Origin: Phytophthora hibernalis
Lineage: Eukaryota > Oomycota > Peronosporomycetes > Peronosporales > Peronosporaceae
NCBI GenBank assembly: GCA_012656075.1
Contig: JAAKBF010000377.1
Span: forward strand, 186,001-250,000
Reading direction: 5' to 3'
Length of the DNA stretch: 64,000 nucleotides
Position numbers and translations under genes: made by a program. The notes under the pieces are model-generated. The model saw nothing but the letters and a program-made list of their open reading frames with translations, did no database searches and was not told the origin of the DNA. Within the stretch, counting starts at the first letter, position 1, and the number at the start of each line of letters is the position of its first letter. Shown in pieces: positions 11,560-20,474 of the stretch.

Positions 11560-11826
11560 TTATGCGGAAAATCTCACTACCGAGTGGTATGAGTCCCACC
11601 AACAACACTCGCTTCCCATACAACGGTCAATGAGCGTTGGACCAATATCTAAAGACCAGGAACGATCCCTTACACCGGGTTGGCTGTAAACCCTCTGTAC
11701 ACCTAGGGTGTATTAGTTCAACCAAAACCCTGCACCACTTGCCACGAGCGAGAGCTAGTATGCAATAATGCGCTTTCGCGTGAATCCCCGCAGTCCATCA
11801 GATGGAAGGGTACCGGCTGTCAGGAA
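11560..11826 (+). repeat. dispersed repeat shared with 42537-43861
   Basis: Aligns by eye with 42537-42636 and then 43697-43861. The shared blocks include TGGTATGAGTCCCACCAACA and GGTACCGGCTGTCA. The other copy has about 1.06 kb more between GACCAGGAAC and GATCCCTTAC. The sequence is probably part of an LTR or a non-autonomous element. No coding potential was found. Confidence 0.7.
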
Positions 11827-12790
11827 GCTGCGCAATCTCAATAAATTTATCGCGTCGAGCAAATCTCCGGAGCGGATTGCTCAGCTCCGCGATGCTCAAA
11901 GGCTCAACAAACTGGCTCAATTAGCAGCTCTGATCGACATCAACGTCCGAGTTCCATCTACAATCAAGTTGTTCCGGCGCTCAATTATCAACTTTCTTGC
12001 ATTTCAGGCGTTCTTTCATAACGCGAACGAATCCAAAGGCGGGAAGAACGTCTTTGCCTGCATTACCCTTGCTGAGTGGGGTCTAGCGGTTCAAATGGGG
12101 GCAGTGATGCAGCGATTAGCGGGACTAGCTCTAGTGGAGTCTCAATCGATAATCATTATTTCCTCGACTATATATGTGCTCATGCGCGTGGCCGCCGCCC
12201 GTATGAATTCCTACAAGTTATCGGCTTACTGTTTGGATGGAGCTCGCGACACCGATACCAACGAGAAGAACTTTCCGAGAGTTCAAATGATGAAGCCCGA
12301 CTTATCGGACTTAGCCATCGCTGCATTAATCACACGCTACATCAGATTGCCGACCGGTTACCAACACCGGCTGTGTCGATGGACATGGATTTGCTTCTTG
12401 ATCCACGGACAAAGACATCTGCCAAACAATTTCTGCGCGTTCTCGACACTTCAGAAACACACACCGATTACATACTGGAGGAGACGAATGCGCTTCTACG
12501 CACAGAGCGCCGCGTGTTCTATAAAGGCTTGCATGCAGACGCTGAGCAAGGAGAAGGTTAAGTAGCTTCCGCGTCTAGGTTTGCCACGGGGGAATGCAAT
12601 AGTAGTTCCGACACCGAGGGCGACTTAGTGTACGGGGAGGAAGTCTCTCATCCGGCCGCAGATAGAACTGCTGACGCGACCCTGAACGCGAAGGCGGCTG
12701 CAGTTTTGGATGAGTGGCTCAGTCTTCGAGTGGAGTGGGTTGAGGTGGTAAAAACAGAATCTAAGCAAGGACGAGTTCAAAGGTGTTAGC
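11827..12790 (+). pseudogene. unrecognised ORF region, possibly gag-like
   Basis: I do not recognise this. Two overlapping plus-strand frames are open (to 12565 and 12076-12561). The second ends in a polar, acidic stretch (LDTSETHTDYILEETN, then RRVFYKGLHADAEQ), lacks an ATG before MDMDLLLDP near 12378 and opens straight after a stop. It sits just after a repeat that resembles an LTR, so it could be a decayed gag, but no zinc knuckle or other motif supports that. A decayed host gene is the alternative. Confidence 0.3.
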
Positions 12791-13340
12791 GAAGCTGACC
12801 GTGCGCGACAGAATTGCTCGGGTGTAGAACATAGAGTAGCTATGCGGACATGTAGATGTGTGCCGTTGGGCTGAGGTCGGTGAGGAATAGTACCCCTCGA
12901 TTTCGAAACTTGAACGCGTCTGGCTGGGGCGGGGTAGCTCGACAGCGTTTCAAGAACGCGTGTTCTCAACCGGGTCATTTGTGATGAGTCCTTTGCACAC
13001 ACGGACAACGAGCGCGCTCAACGGCAGTTTTTACTGCGCCACAATCGTCTTGATCTCAGGCGCATGGAGGAAAGCAAACGCCAGATCTGGTAGGTTCTAT
13101 CCCACTAGTAGTACTAGTAGTAGTGATATAGTACTATAGTAGCCGTGAAAATTGGCCAACTAGTAATAGAATAGAAGATCTGATTCTTAAAACCGGATAG
13201 TAATAGTAGAATGACTACTACCCGAAACTCTCGCTACTGATTTTAGCGCTTCTGGAACTATTTAGTACACGTACTGTAAGGCGGCACCCACAGCATGTGC
13301 CACAACACGGTCCTCACCGTTGCCATATTCCTAGACCCGA
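12791..13340. other. intergenic, AT-rich simple repeat
   Basis: No gene seen. A degenerate TAG/TAGTAC repeat lies at 13098-13145 (tagtagtactagtagtag type), with related triplets to about 13220. Confidence 0.5.
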
Positions 13341-13773
13341 CCATACCGTCAAAATTCCAACCGCGTCTGACCATTTCCAACCATTACCGGTAAATAACCA
13401 ACATCAGTTTTGTGACATTTAGCTTCATTTAGTGACATCATACAACCAACCACTGCCGCGTGGCTCTGCTGGCATTCAGCGTTTGGAGCCGCCCCAGCAA
13501 GACACATGACAAGAAGCGAACCGTGGAGCCCGTGTGCCTCCAGCCCCGACAGAAGAAGCCCAACAACGCCGCGCCGAGCGCGCTCTCGACGAAGGACCCG
13601 CGTATCGATCCAGCGAGCAAGGTAGCAAGCCAAACGCAAGGACGTGGACCCGGACAAGGCTGCTGGACGAGACTGTGTGTGCGCCATCTGCTCTCGCCAC
13701 GCATGTACGTATGCGCGCCTGCTTTCTGTAGTGCATGTGGTGATGCTGCTGGAGTACCTTTGTGCTTACCCGT

Positions 13774-13834
13774 GACGGTGCCTCCGGGTGGAGGAGCAGC
13801 TTTGCTGCGGGCCGGTTCGAATCCGGCCATCGTC
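13774..13834 (+). other. tRNA-like sequence in Crypton 1
   Basis: A 7-base acceptor-like stem GACGGTG / CATCGTC closes 61 bases. The 3' part is a perfect T-arm GCCGG-TTCGAAT-CCGGC with a B-box. Between them are small hairpins (TCC-GGGT-GGA and GCAGC-TTT-GCTGC) in place of normal D and anticodon arms, so no anticodon can be assigned. It lies antisense and downstream of the recombinase gene, as in the other two Cryptons. It is not a normal tRNA gene. Confidence 0.7.
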
Positions 13835-13880
13835 TTCATATTATCTATGAGTGTCATTATTGTGTATTATAGAATGCAGG

Positions 13881-15796
13881 TTATTGTTTTGGCTGCAGAC
13901 GAATGAAGGCAGGAAGCGCGGAAGCAGGAATTGGGTCAACTATGGCCCCATTGGTAAGAACAGCATTGGTAAGAACAGCATCATGTATCCTACGGCGTGT
14001 CTAAACTCGTACAGCGTTATCTTTTTCACCGATCGCGAGGCGTATACACGAGGCTCGGCCGTAAACCACTCGTACCAGAGCGCAGATAATGGTTGCGATC
14101 CCTTCTTCTTCGGGCGTACGGCTTGTTGAACCTGCTGGGCTGTCGGCGTGGCTGCTGTCTGAGTGGCGCTAGGTTGCTCGCTGGTGGTTGGGATATGTAA
14201 CTGTGTGCGCAACTGTGCCTCGAGTGCTGACTGCCCATCTTCTATCCGCTTGTTTTGTAGGATAAGCACTTCAATCTGCTCGGACTGGCGCTTAACAAGC
14301 TGTAGCACCGTGGAGGAGTCGCAGCTGCAATCATGAGGACTTGAAGGCTCTGGAGAGGGAATGAAGGCAAGGCGGATGGTGGCGGTCCAGGCTAGCACCT
14401 CTGCTTCTCCGTCGATGGCGCTGCCATGGCCTCACGCATCCTGCCGACAAGCGCGCAATTCTCCGCGAGCAGCAGAACGTCAGGGTAGAGTCGCTGTTAT
14501 GCACTCCGCCATCGTTTCGTCCAGATTGAGGGCTGCATCAGCAAACCCGATGGTGTTCGCAAACCAAACCGCTTGTAGAGCTTGGACAGGTCGCGAATTG
14601 GTGGATCAAGTTCGTAGAGAGACGGAAGACGGGCTCCTTCTTTCGGGCTCCATCCACTCAAGACACGGGCAACCCGCTGGTCGGCCTGCGTAGTACCCAG
14701 CATGTACCCGAACGCTTTATTGACACGGTCCAGCTGCCACCCACCGCGCTCAATAATCCAGTTCTCAGCCAAGCTTCCGTCGTTGGCGTGCATTGCCGCA
14801 CCACGACGGAAGGAGTGCGAGGTAAGCCCCGAGGTAAGCCTTATCTGTCTCTCTTGTGCTGTTTGCTTGACTCTAACCAACAATCGGTTCACGTATGTTG
14901 TGCACCAGGCATAGCTCGCTTGTTGGAAAACTGCGGCCCGCCTTGCACTGCCTCCGTGCTGTCGTCTGCCTCGAGAAGCTCCACAAGACTGAGCTCTGCT
15001 ACGTCGCTCGCGTTCGCAGCGCTTCTCTTCGTGGTAAGAAACTGAGGGAAGAAGCGTTTGCTAGGAGCGGCTTGCATAGTGAGAGCAGCGGCTAAAGTAA
15101 AGAGCGGGCAAGTTAAGAAGCATGTTGGGTCCTTGAACAGCGAGATGCCCTGTAATAATGCTGTTTTGAAGCGCTTGAATATGAGAAATAATACGCCACC
15201 TAATTGGAAAACAACAATTGAGACTAGGAACTTGGCTTAGAGAAAACCCTTGAAATGGCTTACCAGGTAGTACGGAGAGCTGCTGTTTCTCGAGTTGCTC
15301 TGCATCTGAGTTACGTCCGTACAGATACCACATCATCACTACTAGGGAGGCGTCCAGGTATACGCTGTCCGCTGAGGCAGAGGTGTAAACAACCGCACGA
15401 TATTTTCCAAGTCTTGCTTGGAGCACGGGGTGCTTTCTTTTCAAAAGCACCGTCCTCGCGGTTACTGCAGAACTTACCGAGCGCGGAAAGAACCTTTTGC
15501 ACCTGCGGCTTCACTATTGCCCCCTGCTGCGGATACGTGTCCAGCAGCCAGTTCTTCACGTTACCAAAGTAGGCAAGACACGTATTCGTCGAGCGAGCCT
15601 TGTCTGTCGACTTAGCCAGAGAATACGCGTACTTGTCTAACATAATTCTAAGGACCTTACCAGTATTGTCACCACCGATTAGCTCGTGAGCTTTATCCAG
15701 TGTCACGTTCTCAGCCTCGAGAAATGCCTTAAAGGAATTAACCGCCGTAACTGTCGCCTTCTTGCTGTTGGCTGGCGCCAACGAGGCGATGGACAT
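13881..15796 (-). pseudogene. Crypton 1 tyrosine recombinase (broken)
   Basis: The protein would cut and rejoin DNA to move the element. It starts MSIASLAPANSKK at 15796. The N-terminal SAM-like core-binding region covers about 15790-15430. The first catalytic Arg is in YLYGRNSD (about 15300), HxxR is in TSHSFRRG (about 14810) and the Tyr is in NKAFGYML (about 14720). A coiled coil and a GCR1-like C-terminal DNA-binding domain (LWYEWFTAEPR, about 14050) follow. A 64-base intron (15200-15263, GTAAGCC to TTAG) splits the Arg region. Frameshifts occur near 15440 and 14560. Compared with Crypton 3, about 230 bases are missing near 13950 beside a duplicated ATTGGTAAGAACAGC. Confidence 0.85.
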
Positions 15797-16073
15797 GACT
15801 CCAAATCCGCAAATGGCTGTTTCCCAACTACCGCCATCTCGGTCGGAAACCTCAGACTATTTTTAGAATATGCGTTAATATGCATGTTTGTATTGAATAT
15901 GAAATATTCTTAAAATATTCCAACTAAATATGGTCGGATTGGTCGGAATGCTGCAATTTTTCACAAGCCCCATTGATTGGACAAAGGAAGAGGAATAATC
16001 CGTTCTCATTGGTGCCTTAGCCCGTCAGAGATTCTCACAGAATAGTCTCGGTTGGAATAGCGTGGATATTATA

Positions 16074-16078
16074 CCATA
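16074..16078. repeat. shared Crypton 1/Crypton 2 junction, CCATA
   Basis: CCATA here is the right end of Crypton 1 (GGTTGGA, 17 bases, CCATA) and the left end of Crypton 2 (CCATATCGTC, 5 bases, TCCGACC). The same core is at 13341-13345 and 18898-18902, and flanks Crypton 3 at 48901-48905 and 51778-51782. It is the probable strand-exchange core, TATGG on the element strand. Confidence 0.7.
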
Positions 16079-16423
16079 TCGTCACGTCTCCGACCGTCAG
16101 TGCAACTCCGACCAGCATCCGACGCATCGCAAAATTTTATATCACACCAGATTGTGGAGGTTTCGTAAAAATACATCCTCTCAAATGATTGGCTCCTTGA
16201 TAGGTGGTATACGTAATTACGCCTCGTAAATGAGTGGCGCACGTGCAATTTTGCTGCGCCATTTTGCCCTGTGAGCTCAATGCTCGATTGACCACCCGGC
16301 GCGGTGAATTGAGGGGGTGTACCGAGCATCGGTCACCTTAGAGGGCACGAAGAACTGTGAATCACCGTTAATTCCCGTCGAGCACTCCAGACGAGTACCC
16401 CTGCGAGGTTGTTGTCTAACCCC

Positions 16424-16487
16424 ACCGATGTAGCTCAATGGAAGAGCTCCCGAAAGGGAAGAAGGTGGTTCGATTCCGCCCATCGGT
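16424..16487 (+). other. tRNA-like sequence in Crypton 2 with A and B boxes
   Basis: Perfect 7-base acceptor stem ACCGATG / CATCGGT, a perfect D-arm GCTC-AATGGAA-GAGC after TA (a good A-box), and a T-arm GGTGG-TTCGATT-CCGCC (a good B-box). The part between D and T arms is only 16 bases (TCCC-GAAA-GGGA hairpin), about 7 short of a normal anticodon arm plus variable loop. So pol III promoter boxes are present but no anticodon loop. It lies antisense, just beyond the recombinase stop codon. Confidence 0.8.
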
Positions 16488-16573
16488 AAATTTTCTATGC
16501 TCGAATGACTGCTGCAGACCTGACATCAACGGAAGCACCGACTACAAGGACGTGGAAAGAAGATCGTGTTGCG

Positions 16574-18602
16574 TTACGGGAGCAGCTTGAGTGTGCCTTG
16601 GTGATGAATAGGTGCAGGGTCTACAACTCTATCGATGGCGAGACGCTGGCGATAGGCGTTGATGAGGTCGTTGAGGCTTCCCTCGCGATGCAGCTGCCGA
16701 AGTGCCTTGAGTACAGCGTTGGATCCCTTTGACGGTACGCCTCGCGCGCCAAGGTACGCAGTGACTTTGCTTGACGCTAACTCTCCGAGCTGACGGACAT
16801 TATCCTTGTAGCTGGGCGATGACTCGTCGAGCGTGTATCCGTCTTCAATGAAGAGCTTCATGAAGGTCACAAGCTGCTTGGCATCTGATTTCTTGTGCTT
16901 GTCCGTGCTTAGCCATCCGCGCGGAACGGCAGTGTACCACGCGAACCAGGTGTCCATAAGTGGTATCGTCTTTGAACGGCGTCGGCGCTTCACCGGTACG
17001 ATTTCATCTTCATCTCTTGGTCGCTTGGCTTGATCTACATGTGCTGATGATTTCGCTTCAGTGTTGGTATTTGCAGCTTCTAGGGATTTGACTCGAGCCT
17101 CGAGGCTACGGTTGACCTCGATTAACCTTTCAATCAAGGCAGTCTGATGTTCGAACGCAACTTTGGCCTTCACGTTTCCTTCCATCAGGTCTTCTGCGGT
17201 GGTGTTGGCTTGAGCTTTTGACCTCGTGAGTTGCTGTGACCAAGCAAGCAGACTCGTCATCGTCAAACCAGAGGCTTCAACGCATCGCTGGATCGTCTTC
17301 ATTGCAGGCGCCTGCGCGTTGGTCTTCATCAATGACGGGTAGTGGAGGAAGATAGTTGCTGTCAGCACATCTCTCACAGCAGCGCAGACATTGAAGGCCT
17401 TGTTACCCAGCGCATGACTCGAATTGAAGAGCTTGCGGCTAATTTCTCTAATATCATCTTGTGTAGTCGAGTCGAAGACTTCCAGTGACGGAAGAACACA
17501 GGCTTGCTTAGGCGCCATCCCGCTCAGCACCTTGGCTACTTGATGGTCTTCTTTCGGAGTATTGAAGACGTACGCGAAGGCTTTGTTGGTCGTGGTCAAG
17601 TTCCAGGCTCCGCGATCGAATATCCACTGCGCCGTCAGCTCTGAGCTCGCGTTCGCATGCTGCGCGCCGCCACGTCGAAATGAATGAGAGGTCAGCGGCT
17701 CTTCGACTCCAGCTGGACCAACAACACGATCGAGCAAGCGGTTGACAAGAGCGTGGACTCCGACTGTCGGTGTCGTGTGGACGGTCGTGCTTCTCTTCGA
17801 CGTCTGAGAAGAATCTAGGGCGCCGCTGTCTTCAAGCAGATCCAGCAATGGGATCGAGTCGGTCAGCTCAACAGGGACGTCCTTCGACTGCACTGGCAAG
17901 TGATTGAGCAGCGCTGCGCACGGCGACTCCTGCATGATCAAGGCCAGAGCGAGCGCCAGCAGCGGGCAAGTCATGAAGTCTTCGTCGGGAAAGAGCGACA
18001 GTGTCTGCTCGTCTGACGTCTTCACGCGGATGAAGCGGATGAAGAACACGCCACCAGCACCGATTGTGAGCTGCTGCTTCCGCACGAAGGTCAGGTCCGA
18101 AGCGCGCCCAAAGAGATACCACAATAGGCATAGCAATGCTGAATCTTGGTAGTCTGACGCACAGTAGGCCGTTGAATACAGATAACTTGTCATCTTCTTG
18201 AGATCATCCTTCGTGCATGCAACCGCTTTCTTGACAAACCCACCACTCTCGCGTTTGATGCAGTGCTGTTCAAGGGTACGCCCCAAGCCTAGCAGCTGGC
18301 GGGCCACAGCTCCACCTTGAACAGGGTACTCGTCGAGGAGCCAGCACTTCGCTTGGCGGAAATATTGAGCGACGGAGTGGCGCGACAAGTGCAGCCCCTT
18401 TGCTCCTGCATGGAATGCTAGGTACACACCGAACTTGTCCATTAGCGTCACTAGGATGCCACCCGCGCGGCTTGGGTCGACAACGATCAACGCCTTGACA
18501 TGCTCCATGCTCGTGCCCTCGGCGGAGAGGAAGCGATTGAACGCCTTTATGGCCGTTGCGCGCGCGCTTGGTGTTGGCGGGCTTCAAATCGTTTAGGCTC
18601 AT
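16574..18602 (-). CDS. Crypton 2 tyrosine recombinase with GCR1-like domain
   Basis: Single-protein recombinase of the Crypton family. The open frame runs 644 codons from 18508 to 16574. The true start is probably ATG at 18602 (MSLNDLKPANTK, matching MSIASLAPANSK of the sister copies), which needs one base of frame correction inside a GCGCGCGC run near 18570. Catalytic residues are visible: Arg in YLFGRASDL (about 18110), HxxR in TSHSFRRGG (about 17690) and Tyr in NKAFAYVF (about 17580). A coiled coil follows at about 17180-17050, then basic KRRRRSK and the GCR1_C-like PLMDTWFAWYTAVPRGW (about 16950). Unlike Cryptons 1 and 3 it has no intron at the Arg region. It is the best preserved recombinase in the window. 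Confidence 0.88.
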
Positions 18603-19118
18603 TACTCTTGGTCGGAGAGGCGGCAAATATGCGAGTGATACGTAGCGCACCTCTCGCTTGTAGCACGATACACATATCTGGGCGTCAGCTCCGACCAGAT
18701 ATGTCGGAATCGCTCAGCTTCCGACTGCAACGTAAAATCGTATTTTTATTGGATAAAATAAAATCGTTGACGTGATTCGATTCGCCAAAAACCATAGAGA
18801 TGGTTTTTATTGGCCAAAACCGAATTAAAGACCAATCTCATTGGCTAATATGTACCATACAAAGATGAAGTTTGGTCGGAGAGACATTGTTATTCATCCA
18901 TACCTCGCCCTATCCGACGCGACGTCGGACCATGCTACAAAAATCAAGGCATTGACACTGTACCCACAAGAGATCCAGTTTGAAGCCACATCGTGTTTTC
19001 AAATATCTCGTGTAGAATGGGTACATCGCTGGCGTGAGTAACCCTATCCTTGGAATCCACCCGCCGCTTTGGAGGCTTCATCCACCACTTATCGTTTGGG
19101 AGGAGCTTTATAGACGCC

Positions 19119-20058
19119 ATGACAATCTCGCGCAACGTGTACAACCAGCTCTTCGAGCAGACTCCGGACGCCACGGACGGCCCCAAGGAGAAGGTGATTC
19201 TGTCTTCGCCCCACAGAGGCCAAGGCGGGCGCCGTGGTCATGTCGGCCAAAAGCAAGATCCAGATGTGGACCAAGGAGGAGCACGAGCGGTTCCTCGCGG
19301 CACTGGAGAAGTTCCCAGCCGGGCCCTGGAAGAAGGTGGCGGACTTCATCGGGACCAAAACCCCACGCCAGACCATGACGCACGCACAGAAGTACCGCCA
19401 GAAGATCCACCGTCGCGCTCGCGGCCTGCAACCAGAAGAAGAGCCCAAGCGACAGCAGCCCCTCGCCCGTGGACACCAAAGCCGCCGTCAAGGGCGAGCC
19501 CAAGACCATCGTGTCCCCTTATGGGTCGCCGACTTGCAGCTCAAACCTGGGTCAGAGGCGGCGGCGGCCGCGGCAGCAGGAGCCACGAGCGACCAGCTGC
19601 TGAACATCCTGGCCCAGCAGGCCACGATTCAAGATAAACCAGAGCCCATGGAGGTGGACTCCGAGGCGGTGGAGGACGTGGGGAGAGACGGGCAAGGAAT
19701 CGACGTCGGACGCGGCCAGCCAAGAGTCGCCGAACAACAATTTGCCGTCGCTGGCCGAGATCCTGCACCTTAGTGGGAAGCACCGCAGACTGAAACAACT
19801 GAGACGGCGCAGTCCCCGAAGAAGGACGAGGAGAAGATGGAGGCGGAGGAGAAGGAGACAGAGACGGAGGTGGCGGTTGCTGCTGAGAAGAAGACGGACG
19901 ATGCTACTGCTGCTGTTGAGAAGCCTAACGCTGAAGCGGAGGTAGAGACCCATCCAGAGGACTGCAAGTGCGATTACAAGTGCAAGTGCAGCGCACACGG
20001 TGGACAGAAGCCTGCGGTGGAGGAGACGACGACGCAGCCTCGGCCCGAAGAGAGCTAA
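19119..20058 (+). pseudogene. Myb-like SHAQKY-type DNA-binding protein, frame-broken
   Basis: A single-repeat Myb transcription-factor-like protein. It starts MTISRNVYNQLFEQ at 19119. The Myb/SANT domain lies at about 19258-19420, with WTKEEHERFLAAL, GPWKKVADFIGT and the THAQKYRQKI variant of the SHAQKY motif. A Ser/Pro-rich stretch, an Ala run and an acidic, Glu-rich tail with a Cys cluster (CKCDYKCKC, about 19965-19990) follow, ending at 20056-20058. The sense frame changes at least five times (near 19200, 19435, 19540, 19690, 19775). Codon-like composition persists across the shifts, so these are either recent mutations or sequence errors. Members of this type regulate circadian and stress genes in plants; the role here is unknown. 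Confidence 0.7.
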
Positions 20059-20474
20059 GCGTATATCGCTTGTAGCGGTTTCTTCCAGACCTGAGGAGCA
20101 GGCGGTCGGAGCGGCTCTAGCTGCGCTCGGACGCGCCGCCATTTCTAATAATTATTGAAAAGATTCATTTTGCAACCCAACACATCTATTCCGCTGTAGC
20201 CATTACATTACCTTGCCTTCAACTTCATTTCAACGTTGTAGGCAAGCGCTGCGTGTAGCCATCTCACCGTTGATCTGGGTGTAGCCATCTCATCCGTTGT
20301 TTGCATGGTCGTGTTCACCGACGAAATCGAGACGAGAAGCAGATCAACAGCACAAAGGACTCTTTGACAGAACTCCTGACGACAATCGATTAATCGAAGT
20401 TCATCACCTGACCCCATCCACGCGACTCAACAGTTCTGCGGTAAGTTTAATCCATAGTTTTCCGACTCCGCTAG
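20059..20474. other. intergenic between convergent genes
   Basis: About 415 bases between the ends of the Myb-like gene (plus) and the coiled-coil gene (minus). It contains short direct repeats of TGTAGCCATCTCA at about 20254 and 20281. No gene was seen. Confidence 0.5.

Larger units (their letters stand above)
13341..16078 (-). mobile_element. Crypton 1 (tyrosine recombinase element)
   Basis: Bounded by CCATA at 13341-13345 and 16074-16078. The left end (CCATACCGTC, then TCCAACC) and the right end (GGTTGGA, 17 bases, CCATA) match those of Crypton 3 at 48901-51782, which fixes the limits. It encodes one minus-strand tyrosine recombinase (broken here) and carries a tRNA-like sequence downstream of it. 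The right CCATA is also the left end of Crypton 2. Cryptons are known DNA transposons that use a tyrosine recombinase and leave short direct repeats. Confidence 0.85.
16074..18902 (-). mobile_element. Crypton 2 (tyrosine recombinase element, nearly intact)
   Basis: Lies directly against Crypton 1 in the same orientation. Left end CCATATCGTCA then TCCGACC; right end GGTCGGA (18875-18881), 17 bases, CCATA at 18898-18902. Spacing at both ends equals that of Cryptons 1 and 3, although most of the sequence has diverged. The left arm carries a tRNA-like sequence and the rest a long recombinase gene. TCCGAC / GTCGGA strings recur near 16090-16120 and 18690-18710, possible recombinase contact sites. 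Confidence 0.78.

Noticed and set aside
10588..11676. A 1.1-kb LTR of gypsy A with TGTAGGGA...TCCCTTACA ends
   Set aside because: The repeat shared with 42.5-43.9 kb crosses the proposed right border, and no second LTR copy is in the window.
13438..13857. Open frame starting MAGFEPARS-like on the minus strand
   Set aside because: It is the antisense reading of the tRNA-like T-arm, a well-known source of false proteins; the same happens at 16277-16483 and 48987-49352.
16424..16487. A functional tRNA gene
   Set aside because: The acceptor, D and T arms are good, but the middle is about 7 bases too short for an anticodon arm plus variable loop, so no anticodon can be read.
19190..19213. A 23-base intron in the Myb gene (GTGATT to CCACAG)
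   Set aside because: Too short for splicing and its removal does not restore the frame; an indel explains the site better.
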